From Henricia sp. BOLD:AAB3569 (Eukaryota > Echinodermata > Asteroidea > Spinulosida > Echinasteridae), in NCBI GenBank assembly GCA_037783545.1, contig JBBELK010000297.1, positions 930,001 through 994,000 on the forward strand: a stretch of 64,000 nucleotides of DNA. Direction: 5' to 3'. The notes beneath the pieces are model-generated. The model made no database searches, was not told the DNA's origin, and saw only the letters and a list, made by a program, of their open reading frames with translations. Positions within the stretch are counted from its first letter, which is position 1. Each line of letters opens with the position of its first letter. Shown here piece after piece: positions 46,100 to 60,000 of this stretch. The position numbers were made by a program, and so were the translations under genes.

Positions 46100-47560
46100 A
46101 TTCCAATAATTTGCACTAAATACCCCTTTCTTAATTTGGGCGAGTCCACTAATTACTTACGGCTTATGAATAAAAAATTAATACGTCGCCTATGTGAATA
46201 TTAAATTTGCTGAAATCAATATTACATTATTGACATTTATCCACTGACCTTATGATGACCTCGATTTATTTAATCGGTATATTTTTATGGAACTTTAAAG
46301 CGATTACTGGCAACATGATTACTCATGGTCTCGTGGTTAAAGACGAGAGACTTATGATCTGAGGACTTAAAGGTAAGTTCAATGCAGGTTCAAACCTCAC
46401 CCTTGTCATTGGATTTGAAATGCGTGATATAAAATGTGTGATACTGATGATCGTTCCTTCCCACAGAGCCGATAGAAATAGTGGTAAATGTAAATGGAGC
46501 GAAGTATAAAGTGATAACATCAAAGGGGATGCGGTGGAAAGAGAAAGAGACATTTTTTTAAGATCGTTGGGTCTTTAAAAAGTTGCAAAAAAGTGGCAAA
46601 CGTGTACGGTATTTTTTTCATCGGCTAAGTTTTAAAACTAAAAAGAAAAAAATTATGGCAATTTTGCAGGAAATAAAATATCTAATAACAGAACTTTAGG
46701 AGTGAATTAAGGAGTGAAAAACATTCGACCGTTTTCTTGAAAATACTCAAACATTTTCTACTATGTTCATTAGACTTAACACACGGCATCTCAACGAACG
46801 GAATTCATATTTTTTTTAAAGAAGATATTCCTACCGTACGTTTACAGGAAGATTGTAACAGCGATTCAAATCATTTGTCAGGATTAAGCTAAAGCTGCCT
46901 GTTAGGGGAGTGTTCAGTGGATTATTTGATACTAACCCCATAGGTCTTAGTCATCAGCCAAGTTTCCTGTTACCAGACCCTGCATGCATGCTCCTACGTA
47001 CATGTATGGTCATTGCCTTTCTACATTGTATGTTCTTAAACTTCTTTTACCAATTTGGATCTTTACTGGATGGCCAATGCGCTCGTTGTGACTGCACTGA
47101 AGCTGCTATTCCCAACTGTCAAACTGTGATATACGGGCACCCCATTTAAATGGACACCCTCTTCGTTTTAGCTTGCCGTACATGATTTGTTTTTATTTGA
47201 TTTGAACAAATCAAAAGACATTGTGTTGTGCAGCAATATTTTTTTTTCACTTTCAAAGTTCTTGTTCTTGTCATCATCATATTTGGCCGAAAATTGTGGA
47301 ACCACTTGGATGTTATCATGATTCGCAGAAGACTGTCATCTTGTTTCCGAGCTCAAAGACCGAAGAGAAGAGGTGACAAATTGTTGTCCATATCTGGGAT
47401 TGCGCTTCATACAATTTTGCATGTACATGTATTAAAATACAGATCTTTCTTGTGAACTGCAGTGATTTCTATTCGACGGCAGGATTGTCAGTAACCCGTT
47501 CTTGACATATTTTGTACATCAGACTTCATCCGATTTCCAATGCAAATATAAAGAAACACA
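46100..47560. other. Gene-free AT-rich stretch
   Basis: No convincing exon, RNA or repeat was found. 46615-46680 has the block 'caattttgcaggaaataaaa', which also occurs at 7910-7950, so a dispersed repeat may be present. Confidence 0.4.
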
Positions 47561-47564
47561 TAAT

Positions 47565-47735
47565 GGGGTGTTATGGCCGAGCGGTCTAGTGCGTCGAACT
47601 TAAGTTTCTGTGCTAGTACTAGAATGTAGGTTCGATTCCGGGCCGCGACGGGTTGTGGCACCTGTGCCCTTGAGCAAGGCACTCAACCACACTTGCTCCC
47701 ATTCCTGTAATTGTGGTAAATAAATAAATAAAATA
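47565..47735 (+). mobile_element. tRNA-derived SINE
   Basis: 'tatggccgagcggtctagtg', 'aggttcgattccgggccgcg' and 'gcccttgagcaaggcactca' with an (aaat)n tail. It is almost identical to 18952-19145 but lacks the 'ggcggtccctccgctgttgg' segment near the end. Confidence 0.88.
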
Positions 47736-48034
47736 AAAAATAAAATAATCGCGCCGTGTGCAATTGGAACAAGGCTGTGCTTTAGACTATTTTGTGTAGT
47801 CTGGTTTCTAGACCAAGAGATGCTGGGAATCAGTCTATATTCACTGTTGGGCACAGTTTGCCACGCGCGGTTGATTGATGCTTGGCCGGGTTTTCCTTGG
47901 GCCTTTCTCCGCAGCTTGGCCATCACCGCGGCCGGCACGGTAAGACAAGCCACGGCCTCGGGCAAGGCTAAGCTATCCTTAACATAATAATTTCTAAAAT
48001 TAACATGTTGTCATTGTCTTTATTAATTTGACAG

Positions 48035-51000
48035 GATCTGCGGATGATTTGTATCTTGGAGATGACACATACATCTGGGCGACGCCAAACAACAATCAGT
48101 CAGCACCTGGGAAGCCATCTGAACCCATTGTAGCTGGAGTGTCGTCTCAAGAGGGTTGTTTGCCACCTACATGCACCGAAACAACTGAAAAGACAGAGAT
48201 TAAAGAGCTGAAGCAAGGTTTAAATCAAGAACAAGACGCATTACTACAAGGAACCAGTGCAACCCAAGGCAGTCCAGCTGTAGATGAAGAGCAGACAGAT
48301 GTTGATCGCAATAGTAGACTTGAGAAAGCCGAAACAGACGCAGATCGAGAATGCCATGAGATCGAGCCAGAGTGGACCATACTTGATCCCGATGAACTTT
48401 TAAATCAATACCCAGAGTTAGTGAAATTGTCTGACCACGATTGGAACTCAAACACAAGCTCACTGACACTCGAGGCGTCTGGTTCGTGGGAGATTCTGTA
48501 CAACATGGCAGCAGCTGAGGTTGATATTGTCACAGAGTTTGGAGGAGAGATAGAGAAGGACGTCCCTGATCATCTCGCTGCAGAAGGGCGTGTTGAAGAC
48601 CATGTGAGGAACAGTGAAGATGACGATGTTGACACAGGTACGTATACAGTCTTTACACCTTGTTTTGTTCTTTGATGCGTCATATCTCAAATTTAAGTCA
48701 CATGTACATACACGTGTATATATTGTGCATTGACACTAAGTATCTACATGTACATGTATATCCCATGAATGATCCATGAAAGTGTCAATTTGGGGAGAAA
48801 CGCATCTAAAAACATGTTTGTTTACACCTCTTGGAACATACATATGGCATTGTTATTGAAACGACTGCAACCTGCTGAAACAAAATCAAATACATCGTTA
48901 GCCATTTATTTCCGGCACTTTTGATGCGTGAGTGCTTACTAGACGGTTGAACATTTTCTGTTACAGATCACAGACACTGACACATGTATACCGGTGATGC
49001 CGATTTAGACAAACTTGTACTTCAACATGTAGATTGTACATATTTTTTCAATTTTATTAAAATTTAGATGGGGCTGCAGTGTGTTACATAAAAGTGTTAC
49101 ATAAAAGGATAATTTAGTCACGGGTCTAGCTCTTGCACGTGGTGCTGTACACATACATGTGTATGTATGTAACACGTCACCTTCAGAAATTGATTTTTAT
49201 GAAATTGCCGAGCACTGCACAAAATTGTACGCACACGTGTAGCTGGTTTCCCGAATACTAGTTGATATGGTAGAGGAGAATTAGTAAGTGTCACATCCTT
49301 TTTAGAAGTCGGATCCAATTATAAAGTAGCCAGTGAAAGCATTGTGTCTTAATTCATTTGATTGGACAATAGTGACTAATTGCACCCACGTGTTCCTGCC
49401 TGTTGGTCATGTACATGTGATGAGCATTTGTAACTGTGCATGTTACATATACGGCTGCGTATGGTACTGGTACATGAGTTGATCCACATAAACAGGTTGG
49501 ATGAAGACTACTAGCAGTATGAGAATTTTGCATCTTATGGTACCGATACAGGCTAAAGCAAACTTTTCTAACCTTTCCACTGTTGGTTGAATCCTTGCAT
49601 GTGCTGGTATTGTTAGCATAAAGGTACGTATGTAAGGCCTTTCACACCAGACAGCAGTTCTGGTTCAGTTTGGTTTGGCATAATTTTATTATATTTTCAG
49701 GTTTGGCAAAGATTATGAGTACATACATGTACATCGTATGCATTTGCATTGCATGCTGAGACGTGTACGTACTGACTTGTAATTTCCTGGTACAGCGGAC
49801 TTTTTTTTAAAGCAGACACTAATTAAAACATAAATATACCGGTACATCAATTAAAAGCTTATGAACTCAGGAAACTGAATATATATATTTTTTTTGAAGT
49901 TTTTAAAGCTCCGCGAAAGGCTAAAAAAGCAAGAAAAGGAGTAATTTTGAAGGAGCCCAAAATGCACCCAAAAGAACCACCCCAATCGATCACGGATGAA
50001 TTTTCAAGCAATTGTTTTGAGAATTACTGGTTGGTCTAACGTTCTGAAATTCATACATGTACACATGTACCTCACACTGAGCATGCCCATTGACATATGT
50101 AGTACAGCACAGGTTCTAAAGGGGTAATGCAACTTAACTTACACTCATGAGGTATTAATTTCTACAAAAAGTTAGTTTTCTGAAATATTTTTGACTAGAG
50201 TTACTGTAATTCGGGCATTTCACGATACAGTTGCCACCAAGAGTTTGACGCAGAAAGGCTACATGTACGTTCCACTCTGCGTCCGCCATATGTGTCAGGA
50301 AAAAAGTCGACATGAGCATTGCTAGACTTGTGATAAAGCATATTATTATGTTGTCTATTCTTGAGAAAAGAGCATAAATTAAACTTTTTTCTTCACAAAC
50401 ATTGTTAACCGTGTTTAAATAATCTAGGCTTCCTGAATAAACTTCAACCTCTAAATCAGGTATTCGTTTTCAAATCAAATTTGAATTGTTTGGTGTAATA
50501 AATGAATATACCGATGTTGACCGCTCTGTCAGAAAATGCCCTCTCCGACAGAAACGCTTGGTGGCGCTATGTATTGTGAAACGCCCGAATTGCATGTTCT
50601 ATGGTTGCACACAAGTAAATAGTGCTCCCATAGGAACCAATGCTAAATGCCCCATTTTCAAAAATCATTTAAAAATACTCACAACTCTCTCAGCTTCTCA
50701 GGACAACAACCAGAATACTCATTGAAGTCTCATCTTTTCACAATTCTGTTCAATTTTATGAGGGTAATCCGTCACTTTTATTCCCTAATTTGCACTTGAA
50801 ACAAAACTATCCCTGCAACAGTGAAAATTGCTAAACAGACCAGCGTCCATTTTGGAACAAAGGCACATACGCTACTGGGCAAAATAGGGCCACTTTTAGA
50901 TGCTACAGTGTCTAAAATGTTTGTAGTTGGAAGAAAAAATACCCCACATCGCGGCGATAGTCATATTCTACACAAGACCACACTCGTTCAGCTCGCAATT

Positions 51001-54000
51001 CTCTCTAATATAAAAGAATTTGAGGGCATACAAAATATTCATGAGCTCGGCGCACAGATCTTGCCTATTTACTTGTGTGCACCCTTTAATAACCCGGGTT
51101 GTTGAAACTTGGCCCACAAGTACTCTTGTGGGATAGAATGAACATTACTGATCACATTTCTGCAAAAATAATTGAAAAAAATTTATTGGAGGACAAATGA
51201 CAAGCCCACCCAGATAGGGCCCCGCCCATGATGTTTCGTACACTGCTGCATGAATAGACTTGAATGCACATGGACTCTCTAAGATTTTTCCCTCACAAGT
51301 CCATCTTCAAATTCCACCTGAATTTTGGAATGTCATCAGTCTTGGGATATTTTTCGTGTTCTGCTGTCCCATAATATAGTAATGGGGCAAGACAGGGGCG
51401 GGGGGGGGGGGGGGGGGGGGGGGGGGGGTGGGCACTAGAAAGAGGAGAGTATTGCTAAAACTCTTCCAAATCAAGTCAAGTAAATTGTACATGTATATAC
51501 TGATGCACCTATCTACCATATGTTGTTCCATTAACCCCCACCCACCCCCTACCCCCCCCCCCCCCCTCCCCCTCCCCCAACCCCACCCCCCAGCTACCCC
51601 ACCGGTCTATTTTCATGCCCCAGGGTGGGGATTTTGATGCATATAGAAATCAAATTGTATGGCATCTAGGAGCAAACATGCATGTTTTGCATATGGGTTG
51701 GAATAGTTTGTCACCTAAATTTTGCCCCAGGGGTGGGGATTTTGTTACTCGACAATCACCCCCCCCCCCCCCCCCCCCACCTCTTAGGTGGGGCAGCCGG
51801 GGGGGAGGGGGGGAGGGGACAAGCTTGATAGCCGGTGCATTAGTACATGTAATACCTGTTTTGCTCTGGGCTAACTTCTCTCCACTGTGATTGGCAGAAT
51901 TTATCTTGCACCAGACCTGAAGAAATTAAATAAATAATATTTTTACCAAATTAAAATGACTTCAAAATGTCATTATTCCTGTAATTTCAACTTTTACCTT
52001 CGATGTAAACAAACTCACGTGTTTAAATACATGTGGAGTAATGAACAACAAACAACATGGCCGCCACTCTACAGGTTGCACACAAGTAAATAGTGCTCCC
52101 ATAGGAACCAATGCTAAATGCCCCATTTTCAAAAATCAGAATACTCATTGAAGTCTCATCTTTTCAATTCTGTTCAATTTTATGAGGGTAATCCGTCACT
52201 TTTATTCCCTAATTTGCACTTGAAACAAAACTATCCCTGCAACAGTGAAAATTGCTAAACAGACCAGCGTCCATTTTGGAACAAAGGCACATACGCTACT
52301 GGGCAAAATAGGGCCACTTTTAGATGCTACAGTGTCTAAAATGTTTGTAGTTGGAAGAAAAAATACCCCACATCGCGGCGATAGTCATATTCTACACAAG
52401 ACCACACTCGTTCAGCTCGCAATTCTCTCTAATATAAAAGAATTTGAGGGCATACAAAATATTCATGAGCTCGGCGCACAGATCTTGCCTATTTACTTGT
52501 GTGCACCCCTATGAACTTAAGACATGTACAATGTACATGGGTCTGTCCACAATAAAGGGGGATTTTGGTTACACAGACCATAATTTCCAGAAAATACTTT
52601 TGTCTGGTCTCAAAATAAAAGAAATAAGTTTCAGGTTCTTTGTGTACAAATGTTCAATATACGCTCGTAACCGGGACGGACTCTTGTGTTACATTTTAGG
52701 CCGTCCCGGTTACGAACGTATACATTATAAATTTGTACATGGGTTTTTAGAAAGGCATGTTGTCACACTATTTGTAACCCTTTTTGGGCCTACGTTATCT
52801 CTTCAGAACAATTTAAACTTATTTATTTTATTTTGAGACCAGACAAAGGTATTTCTTCGAAAATATAGGTCTGTGTTGCCAAAATGCCTCCTTTACTGTG
52901 GAAAGACCCACATGTACCGTACCAGTACCGGTACATTATGCTCACCGTACCATTGTGACCCTGTCAGTAGTACACAATCATGTACGTGTATGCAGCTGTT
53001 GATCACTGTCAGTCATTCCAGTATTCATGTACCACTAAACAAAATTGGAACAATTGTATTTAACCTGATGAACAAGAGATGACTGAACTTTGATATTTTT
53101 TGCAACTGCTTGCATACTATGTACACAAGTCACATGTTTTGTTTAGATTATCTGGTACATGTGGACTTTAAACCACTCCATAGCTTAAGCAAAACTTGTT
53201 TATTTTGTACATATATTATGTGTGTACGTGTACCGTATCCATATTGTTATTTTAAACCATTGCTGTTGAGAGTGCGCGTACATGCATCTGGATCTGTTTC
53301 CCAGAACACTTTCAGGATTTGGGCTTACTATACAAGTTTGTTTGCAGTTGACTGTGCGTGTGAGTAATCACGGACCTTCCTTTCATCCTCTTAGGATGTA
53401 CATGTATACACGTTGTTTGTAAATTTACAATACGTTTTGTTTTTGTTTGTTGGGTTGTATGTTGGGTTGTTTAAGTTGTCATTTATGAGCAAGTTTGATT
53501 CATGCTAGAGTTAACCACTGGTCCAACACACAGGCCTTGAAATAACCCACGGCACCACAGCAAATTGCCATCGGTGGCCTATGCCTTTGCCGTGTTGCCC
53601 TTAAATAGTTCTAACAAATTTTCCATTTACTCATTCAGGTGCCCTTTACTAAGAGAAAATTGCTGTGCCCTTTTGAAAATGAATTTCGAGGCCTGAATAC
53701 ATGTGCACTGACACTAAAATACGAACGCATTTGGTTAGTCAACTGGCTCCATGCAAAATGTTGCATCAACTCAATGCCTGATGGGTACCAGTGACCAACG
53801 CAACTGTACCCTGTGAGCTGGTTCTAAATGGTCGACCAGACTGGTCGACCAGACATGACTAACCATCGACGTTGAGTAGACTGCGTTCGGTTGAAAAGAG
53901 TCGAACTATAGTTGACTATTATAGACCTTGGTTTCTAAAGTTCTTTCTTTGGGTAACAATTTTTCCTAAATTAAAGCATTTTTGTTTTAAAATAATTTAG

Positions 54001-57000
54001 GAACAGATCCAAGTTTACTATCTGGTATTCCCGGTGCGATTACACCCGTATGTTCATTACAGGTGGTGTATCCTCGGAAGATCCTGGAAGTGCTAAGAAG
54101 AGGAAGTTCAAACCCTGGAAGTCTCTCCGTAACTTCTTCAAGAAGAAACGCTCAGAGAAGGAAGATGTTGAAGCAGAAGAGAGCTTTGGAGTCAAGTCCA
54201 AGTCTACAGGAGAATTGAATCGTCCAGAAACTGAGGAAAATGATGCAGATGGGTAATTACATGTACAACAATGCATAGTTCCAACCTGTCAATCAAGCCG
54301 AACCCGCGACCAATCACAACATAGCTATTAGACGGTGCCCACATAGGTCAAAGTGATGCAATCATCACACAATCACTCGATTTTCTGCCCATACAGTTTG
54401 TATGATGTATGCGCCAGTGACCAGGTAAATTTTGGTTTCAATGTCGGGCGATTCGCTGTTCAAAGGTAGGAAAGCGCATTTTTATGAATATATGTCATCC
54501 CTGCATTACTAGCCCTTCGCTCAGTGTGTGCTACGGTAACTGTCGACCCTAAAACATAAATACCTTTGAGTTTTCTCCAATGAATCTGTGCTTTCCATGC
54601 CGAGTCCCGTAGCTTTGTACGTTGTGTCGCCATTTTTTTCTAAGGGACGGGGTTAACTGGGCAATCTCGGAACTATGCATTACGGTAGTTTACACTATGA
54701 GAAACTTTGCCGTGAAAACAAGATGAAAAGGCCAGGGGTCGATTTCATTAAGCTGTTTAGAAAAATGTGCTGATAAAAATGGGTTAGCAGTCAAAATATG
54801 TGATGCGTATAATTATTACAATTGACTGTTCTGCTATTCTTGCTAAGAACACAAGTTGACATACAGTTTTGACTATTAACCAATTTTTATAAAGCAAACA
54901 AATTTTGATTAAGCAAATTTTTCTGCTAAACAGCCAATTATGAAATTAGCCCCAGGACACCATGAAATGTTTGTTTCTCTGCAGTTTCATGATACATGTA
55001 GATCCAGGGTCTAAAACAAATGGAAAATGCCACGAACAAAAATCAGTTTGTTCCACAGTGAAATGATAGTGAAATAGACCGTATTCCTGAACGCGTTAGG
55101 GGGCCTGTCAAGTGGCCCGCGCCCATCGCGCGTTATGTTCGAACAAATGTGCTACGCGTGCAAGGGTTCCAAACTTTAACTTTTGGACTTTGTGTGAAGT
55201 CTTTGTCCACACTGTCAGACAATAGAGACTAGCGTGATGATGTTTGATGATTTTGTTCAATCATGTGGCAACTCAATGTCTGTCATTGTGGGTTGATTTT
55301 ACTGACCTGTAGAGCACCTTGGCTTCCCACCTGTTAGTACACGCCTGTTAGTGCCCTCTACATGTATGCTAGAGGTGTCCTGAGGCCACTACATGTAGGT
55401 ATACATGTAACAGTATACTCAAGGGATATTGTGCAAGTACCATAGTTCTACAGTCAAGTAATCTGTCTTGCATTTGGTAATTTCCAAATTAAGAGAAATG
55501 CGTGACTCGTTTATGCATTTCTTAATGAAGTCAACTTTTCTTTCTGCAGGAATGATATATGTACGCCTTCAACTAGCATTCAGTCTCCAAACCTACATGT
55601 AGCAAAGGGCATTAGCGTGTCTGAAGACAGTGTCTTTAGTCCCGAGAAGCCAGCTCCTACCAAAGAAGAAGTCCGAAAATCAGCAGAGATGAATATGTCA
55701 AGTGCATTCGCGGTGAGTGAAATCGAGGCATGCAAAGATTTGAAGGATGGTACAGTCATACATACAATACATTGTGTGTACGTACATGTACCATATATGT
55801 ATAGGCAGACTCATTGAGCAATCTAGCACTGTTTGCATTGGACATTTTGAGTCAAACTTGCAGGGACTCTAGATGATTTGAAAAAGTTTGACGGTCATTA
55901 ATTGTTGACTCCCAAAATTGCAAGCATTTCAGTAGTTCATACATCCTTGTCATCGTCATTTCCCTTCAATTACATGCCTCCTTCTGATCAGACATCTCTC
56001 TCTTTTTTTTAACCAAAATCTAGTGTTATATTTAAACCAGTTTTTATGTTTTTACAAAAAATTCTCCTTTACCCTGAAAATACAGCTTACATGTGATAAC
56101 ATTCATTTTTGGATTCAGCACCCCAAAACTAGATAAAATCAACATGTCGGTAACTTCTACCAAAAATGCCTGTCACCTCGTCTACTACACGAAATTGGTC
56201 AAGATTGAGACTTGGTCTTGCCATTCTTGACCACTACACATAGTAAACTTGTATGAGCAACTCTGTCTTAACCCTTAAACCCATTTGTTTCTGAAACTCA
56301 CTGCATCTTGCAAGTACAGTACTACATTATCTTTAAATTTTATACCAACAATTAAAAACAAATCTTTACATCCATTTGCGTGTGGTCTAGTGGGTATAAA
56401 GCGGGACTCCCAATCAGATGTTGGGGGTTCGAGCCCCACTTCGACCAACGTGTCTGTGTCCCTGGGCAAGGCACTTAATCCCAGTTGCCTCGTCAACCCA
56501 AGCGATATATGGGAAGCTGTTAAGGGGAATGCCACAATCTAACTGCTGATAGGGTTGTGCGCCTGACCAGCAGCCACCTAGTTGAAGCGAAATGGTTCTG
56601 GTGATTCCCTGATGGCAGCGGTAATAATGGTAACAGCGCCTTGAGCACCCTGCAGGGTGGATATGTGCGCTATACAAATCTAATCATCATCATCATTTGC
56701 TCCTTTTCAAGAATGAACTTTCAGCCAAACTAAAGAAAGGCAGATCAGGTTCTGATGAGGTCCTAGAGAAGTCTCCCCAAGGGAACCCTAATGAGGCCAG
56801 AACACACATTGAGCCTAAGGCAGTACCTCCAAAGCCTGCACCTAGGAGCAGTGAAAAGAGACCAACCATTGGCATCAGCATGGATGATGAGGTTTGTATT
56901 CACTTTTATACCTTGAACAAATTTACAATAAAACAAATTACAAAAATGGATTAACTGTAGAGTTTGACAAAACGATTAATTCTAATAAACCGTTTCTCCA

Positions 57001-60000
57001 GTTTTATGAATTCAATATACATTTTACACTAATAGACTACTAAAGTGAAAACGTCACCCTTTGTGTGTTGCCATAGTTTTTGGGTCTACACTAAAACCAG
57101 TGAACCGTTTCCCTGACTATACCAATGGACGTTTCAGATTACCAGCGAATGTTTAGACCCAATTACCATGGCAACTGACGTCACACTTTAGTAGTCTATT
57201 GTACATACAATGTAAATATACATTTTGTTTACTTTGTGAATATCCAATTTCAAAATGGATACATGATCCCTGAGTGTATCCTGTGTATGGCTATCTCTCT
57301 GACTGCATTGCAAGTCAGGATGCAGTAACGCATGGAGCCCACTAGGTGCTGTAAAGTTCCTTGTAGGATGGCTGGCCACTATAGACCCATTGCATGGGCA
57401 GCCATAACAGGAGACATTTACATTCTCACTGTGCGTCATGCACGAGTAGGCACTTTGTGGATCTGTTGTCATACCGGTATAAATATTCAGCAACGGCCTC
57501 TGCTAGCTTTCGGATAGCATAGAGGCATGGAACGACATGGGTCTCTAGAATCTGATCCGATATTGCCGGGCATTGAGAATACCTACAACACACAAGAGTT
57601 CTGTCCGCTAATATGCCATGATACCCATTTATGATGCTTGGTCCTCCCCGTCTTTCCTGCTCCATGATGTTTGCATCACTGAGCATCTTACCTCGTATGC
57701 GGTAAACACATACTCGGCCATCGTTGTGCGACATGTGGAAGCTCGACTCATCAGTATAACATTACCAGGGGCCAATTTTATAAAGCTGTTTTATAGCAAA
57801 CAATTATTTGTTTGCTTTTTACAAATGGGTTAATAGTCGAAATTGTATGTCAACTTGTTTTCTTAGCAAGAATAGCAGAACACCAGTCAATTGTATTACA
57901 CATCACATAAGATTTTGACTGCTAACCTATTTTTATAAAACAAACAAATTTTGGATGAAGCAGTTTTATGAAATCGACCCCTGGTCTAACATTTGACATT
58001 TACAAGGTCAGTGTTGGTATGCCCCTTGCACCCTCCTCTGGCACCGGGCCGGACTAGGGTAGACCTCACTTGTGTGTGGCTACTCACTTTGCAGTGTTCA
58101 ATTTGTTGTTGTTGTATATTCAATAGATCTCCACGCGTCGGCGGAAGCCACCCAAAACTAAAGCTAAACGATGGGTAAATAAAGACATTTCAAGCAATCT
58201 CACAGAGCCTCATGGTTTTAAATGGGAAATAAACTAAACATTTGCCAATTTCCTTGTTGCTTGGTGTTCGGGGAAGTGGGTCTTTCCACAGTAAAGGGGG
58301 CATGTTGGCAACACAGACCATATTTTTGAGGAAATAACTTTCTCTGGTCTAAAAAAAAATAAATAAATTTAAGTTGTTCTGAAGAGATAACTTAGGCCCC
58401 CAAAAGGGTGTCAAATAATGTGACAACATGCCTTGCTAAAAACCCTGTGTACAAATTTCCAATATACGCTCGTAACCGGGTCAAACACTTTTTAGGTTGT
58501 CCCGGTTACGAGTGTACATGTATATTGGAAATTTGTACACAGGGTTTTTAGCAAGGCATGTTGTCACACTATTTGTAACCCTTTTTGGGCCTAAGTTACA
58601 TTTTCAGAACAACTGAAACTTATTTCTTTTATTTTGATACCAGACGAAGGTATTTTTTTGGAAAATATGGTCTTGTGTTGCCAAAATGCACCCTTTACCG
58701 TGGAAAGACTCCACTAGTGCATTCCTGATCTTTCTACAGTATGCTGCATTCCAAAGACATGGTTCAGAACAGCTTTAGTTGGACTGATGTCTTGGCTTAC
58801 ATTAACCTATTTTATTCCTGTTTTAAAATCCTACTTTCTAAACAATTTTTTATCCTGTTTTTTCCCTATTTCAAAGTATCTTTATATTATGTTTTTCCAT
58901 AAATCCATAAAAATGTTTTTTTGGTGAACAGTAAACAAAACATGTTTTTTTCCCCTTGATTTATTTCTGTGAGGGTTGTGCCAACTAGAGTTCTCACTGT
59001 TACCATTGAGTTGTGGCCAAAGTTCTAAGAGGCCTGATGAAAAGTTTGTAACTTGCATTGTGTCAGATTGCTTCATGCATTAGTGGCTGCTTGATTTGAG
59101 CTCTGCTGATTTTATGCTCAAGAGTCAAAAGTGATTTTGTAGTCTCCTTACTGATTTTACATGCATGTTGCTAAGGTATCATTCAAAATGTACGATCAGG
59201 CTCAGATAGTCATTCATAAGGAAGGCTACTTGAAGAACTTAGAGCTTGATAAAGAGAGTTGCTTTGCGACTGGCAATGAGTTCTTTTCAGATTTGTTTTT
59301 ATATAGCCATGGTCACTAAGGGTCCGTCCAAAGTTGTCAACAATTTCACGGTTCTACAAGGCAAAAGAAGGGGGGGGGTGGGGTGGGTGGTCGGGGAGGA
59401 GGGTCGAGGGCCTTGTAGGACTTTACATGCACTGTAAAATGTTGACACTTCATGGTACTGACAGAAAAATATTGGTACAGTAAGTAGTATTTTGGGGAAA
59501 GGGAGGCGGTTTTAAAAAATACTACGCTCCGTAGAACTGTGCAAAGGTTTATAACTTTGGACGTCCCCTGCAGATGTTTATGCCTTTGGCCAGCAGCACT
59601 GAGGTGGTATTCTTACCATGAGGAGACCACAAAATCACTGATTTAATGCAACTAGCTTTTAGTGGGGTTGAAATTTTTCAAGATTGAATTTCGTGCTTTT
59701 ATATTTTGATTCCCGAGTGTGAAATAATTTTCTGGTGTTTTGTTGCACTGTCACTGGTCAAATGGCAGGATTAACATGCATAACATTTTTAACATTGGGA
59801 CGTGATGTGCGATATGTTAGGGTCCAAGCTGGTTAACGGGCATCGCATTTCAATTACTTCATGCCACGTCCCAATGTTAAAAAAAACCATTTATTTTTTA
59901 GGGTTCAAGTTACTTGGACTACATGTGGGTCTTTCCACGATAAAGGTGGCATTTTGGCATTACAGACCATATTGTCAAAGAAATACCTTGGACACTTGTG

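Noticed and set aside
50821..51105. 94-codon reading frame as a host gene
   Set aside because: It lies inside a TIR element present twice in the window and has no similarity that I can recognise; treated as part of the element.
59190..59320. Possible extra exon of the CRACD-like gene ('MYDQAQIVIHKEGYLKNLELDKE')
   Set aside because: The frame looks protein-like and has an AG upstream, but no GT donor follows in a useful position and no phase match is needed there.
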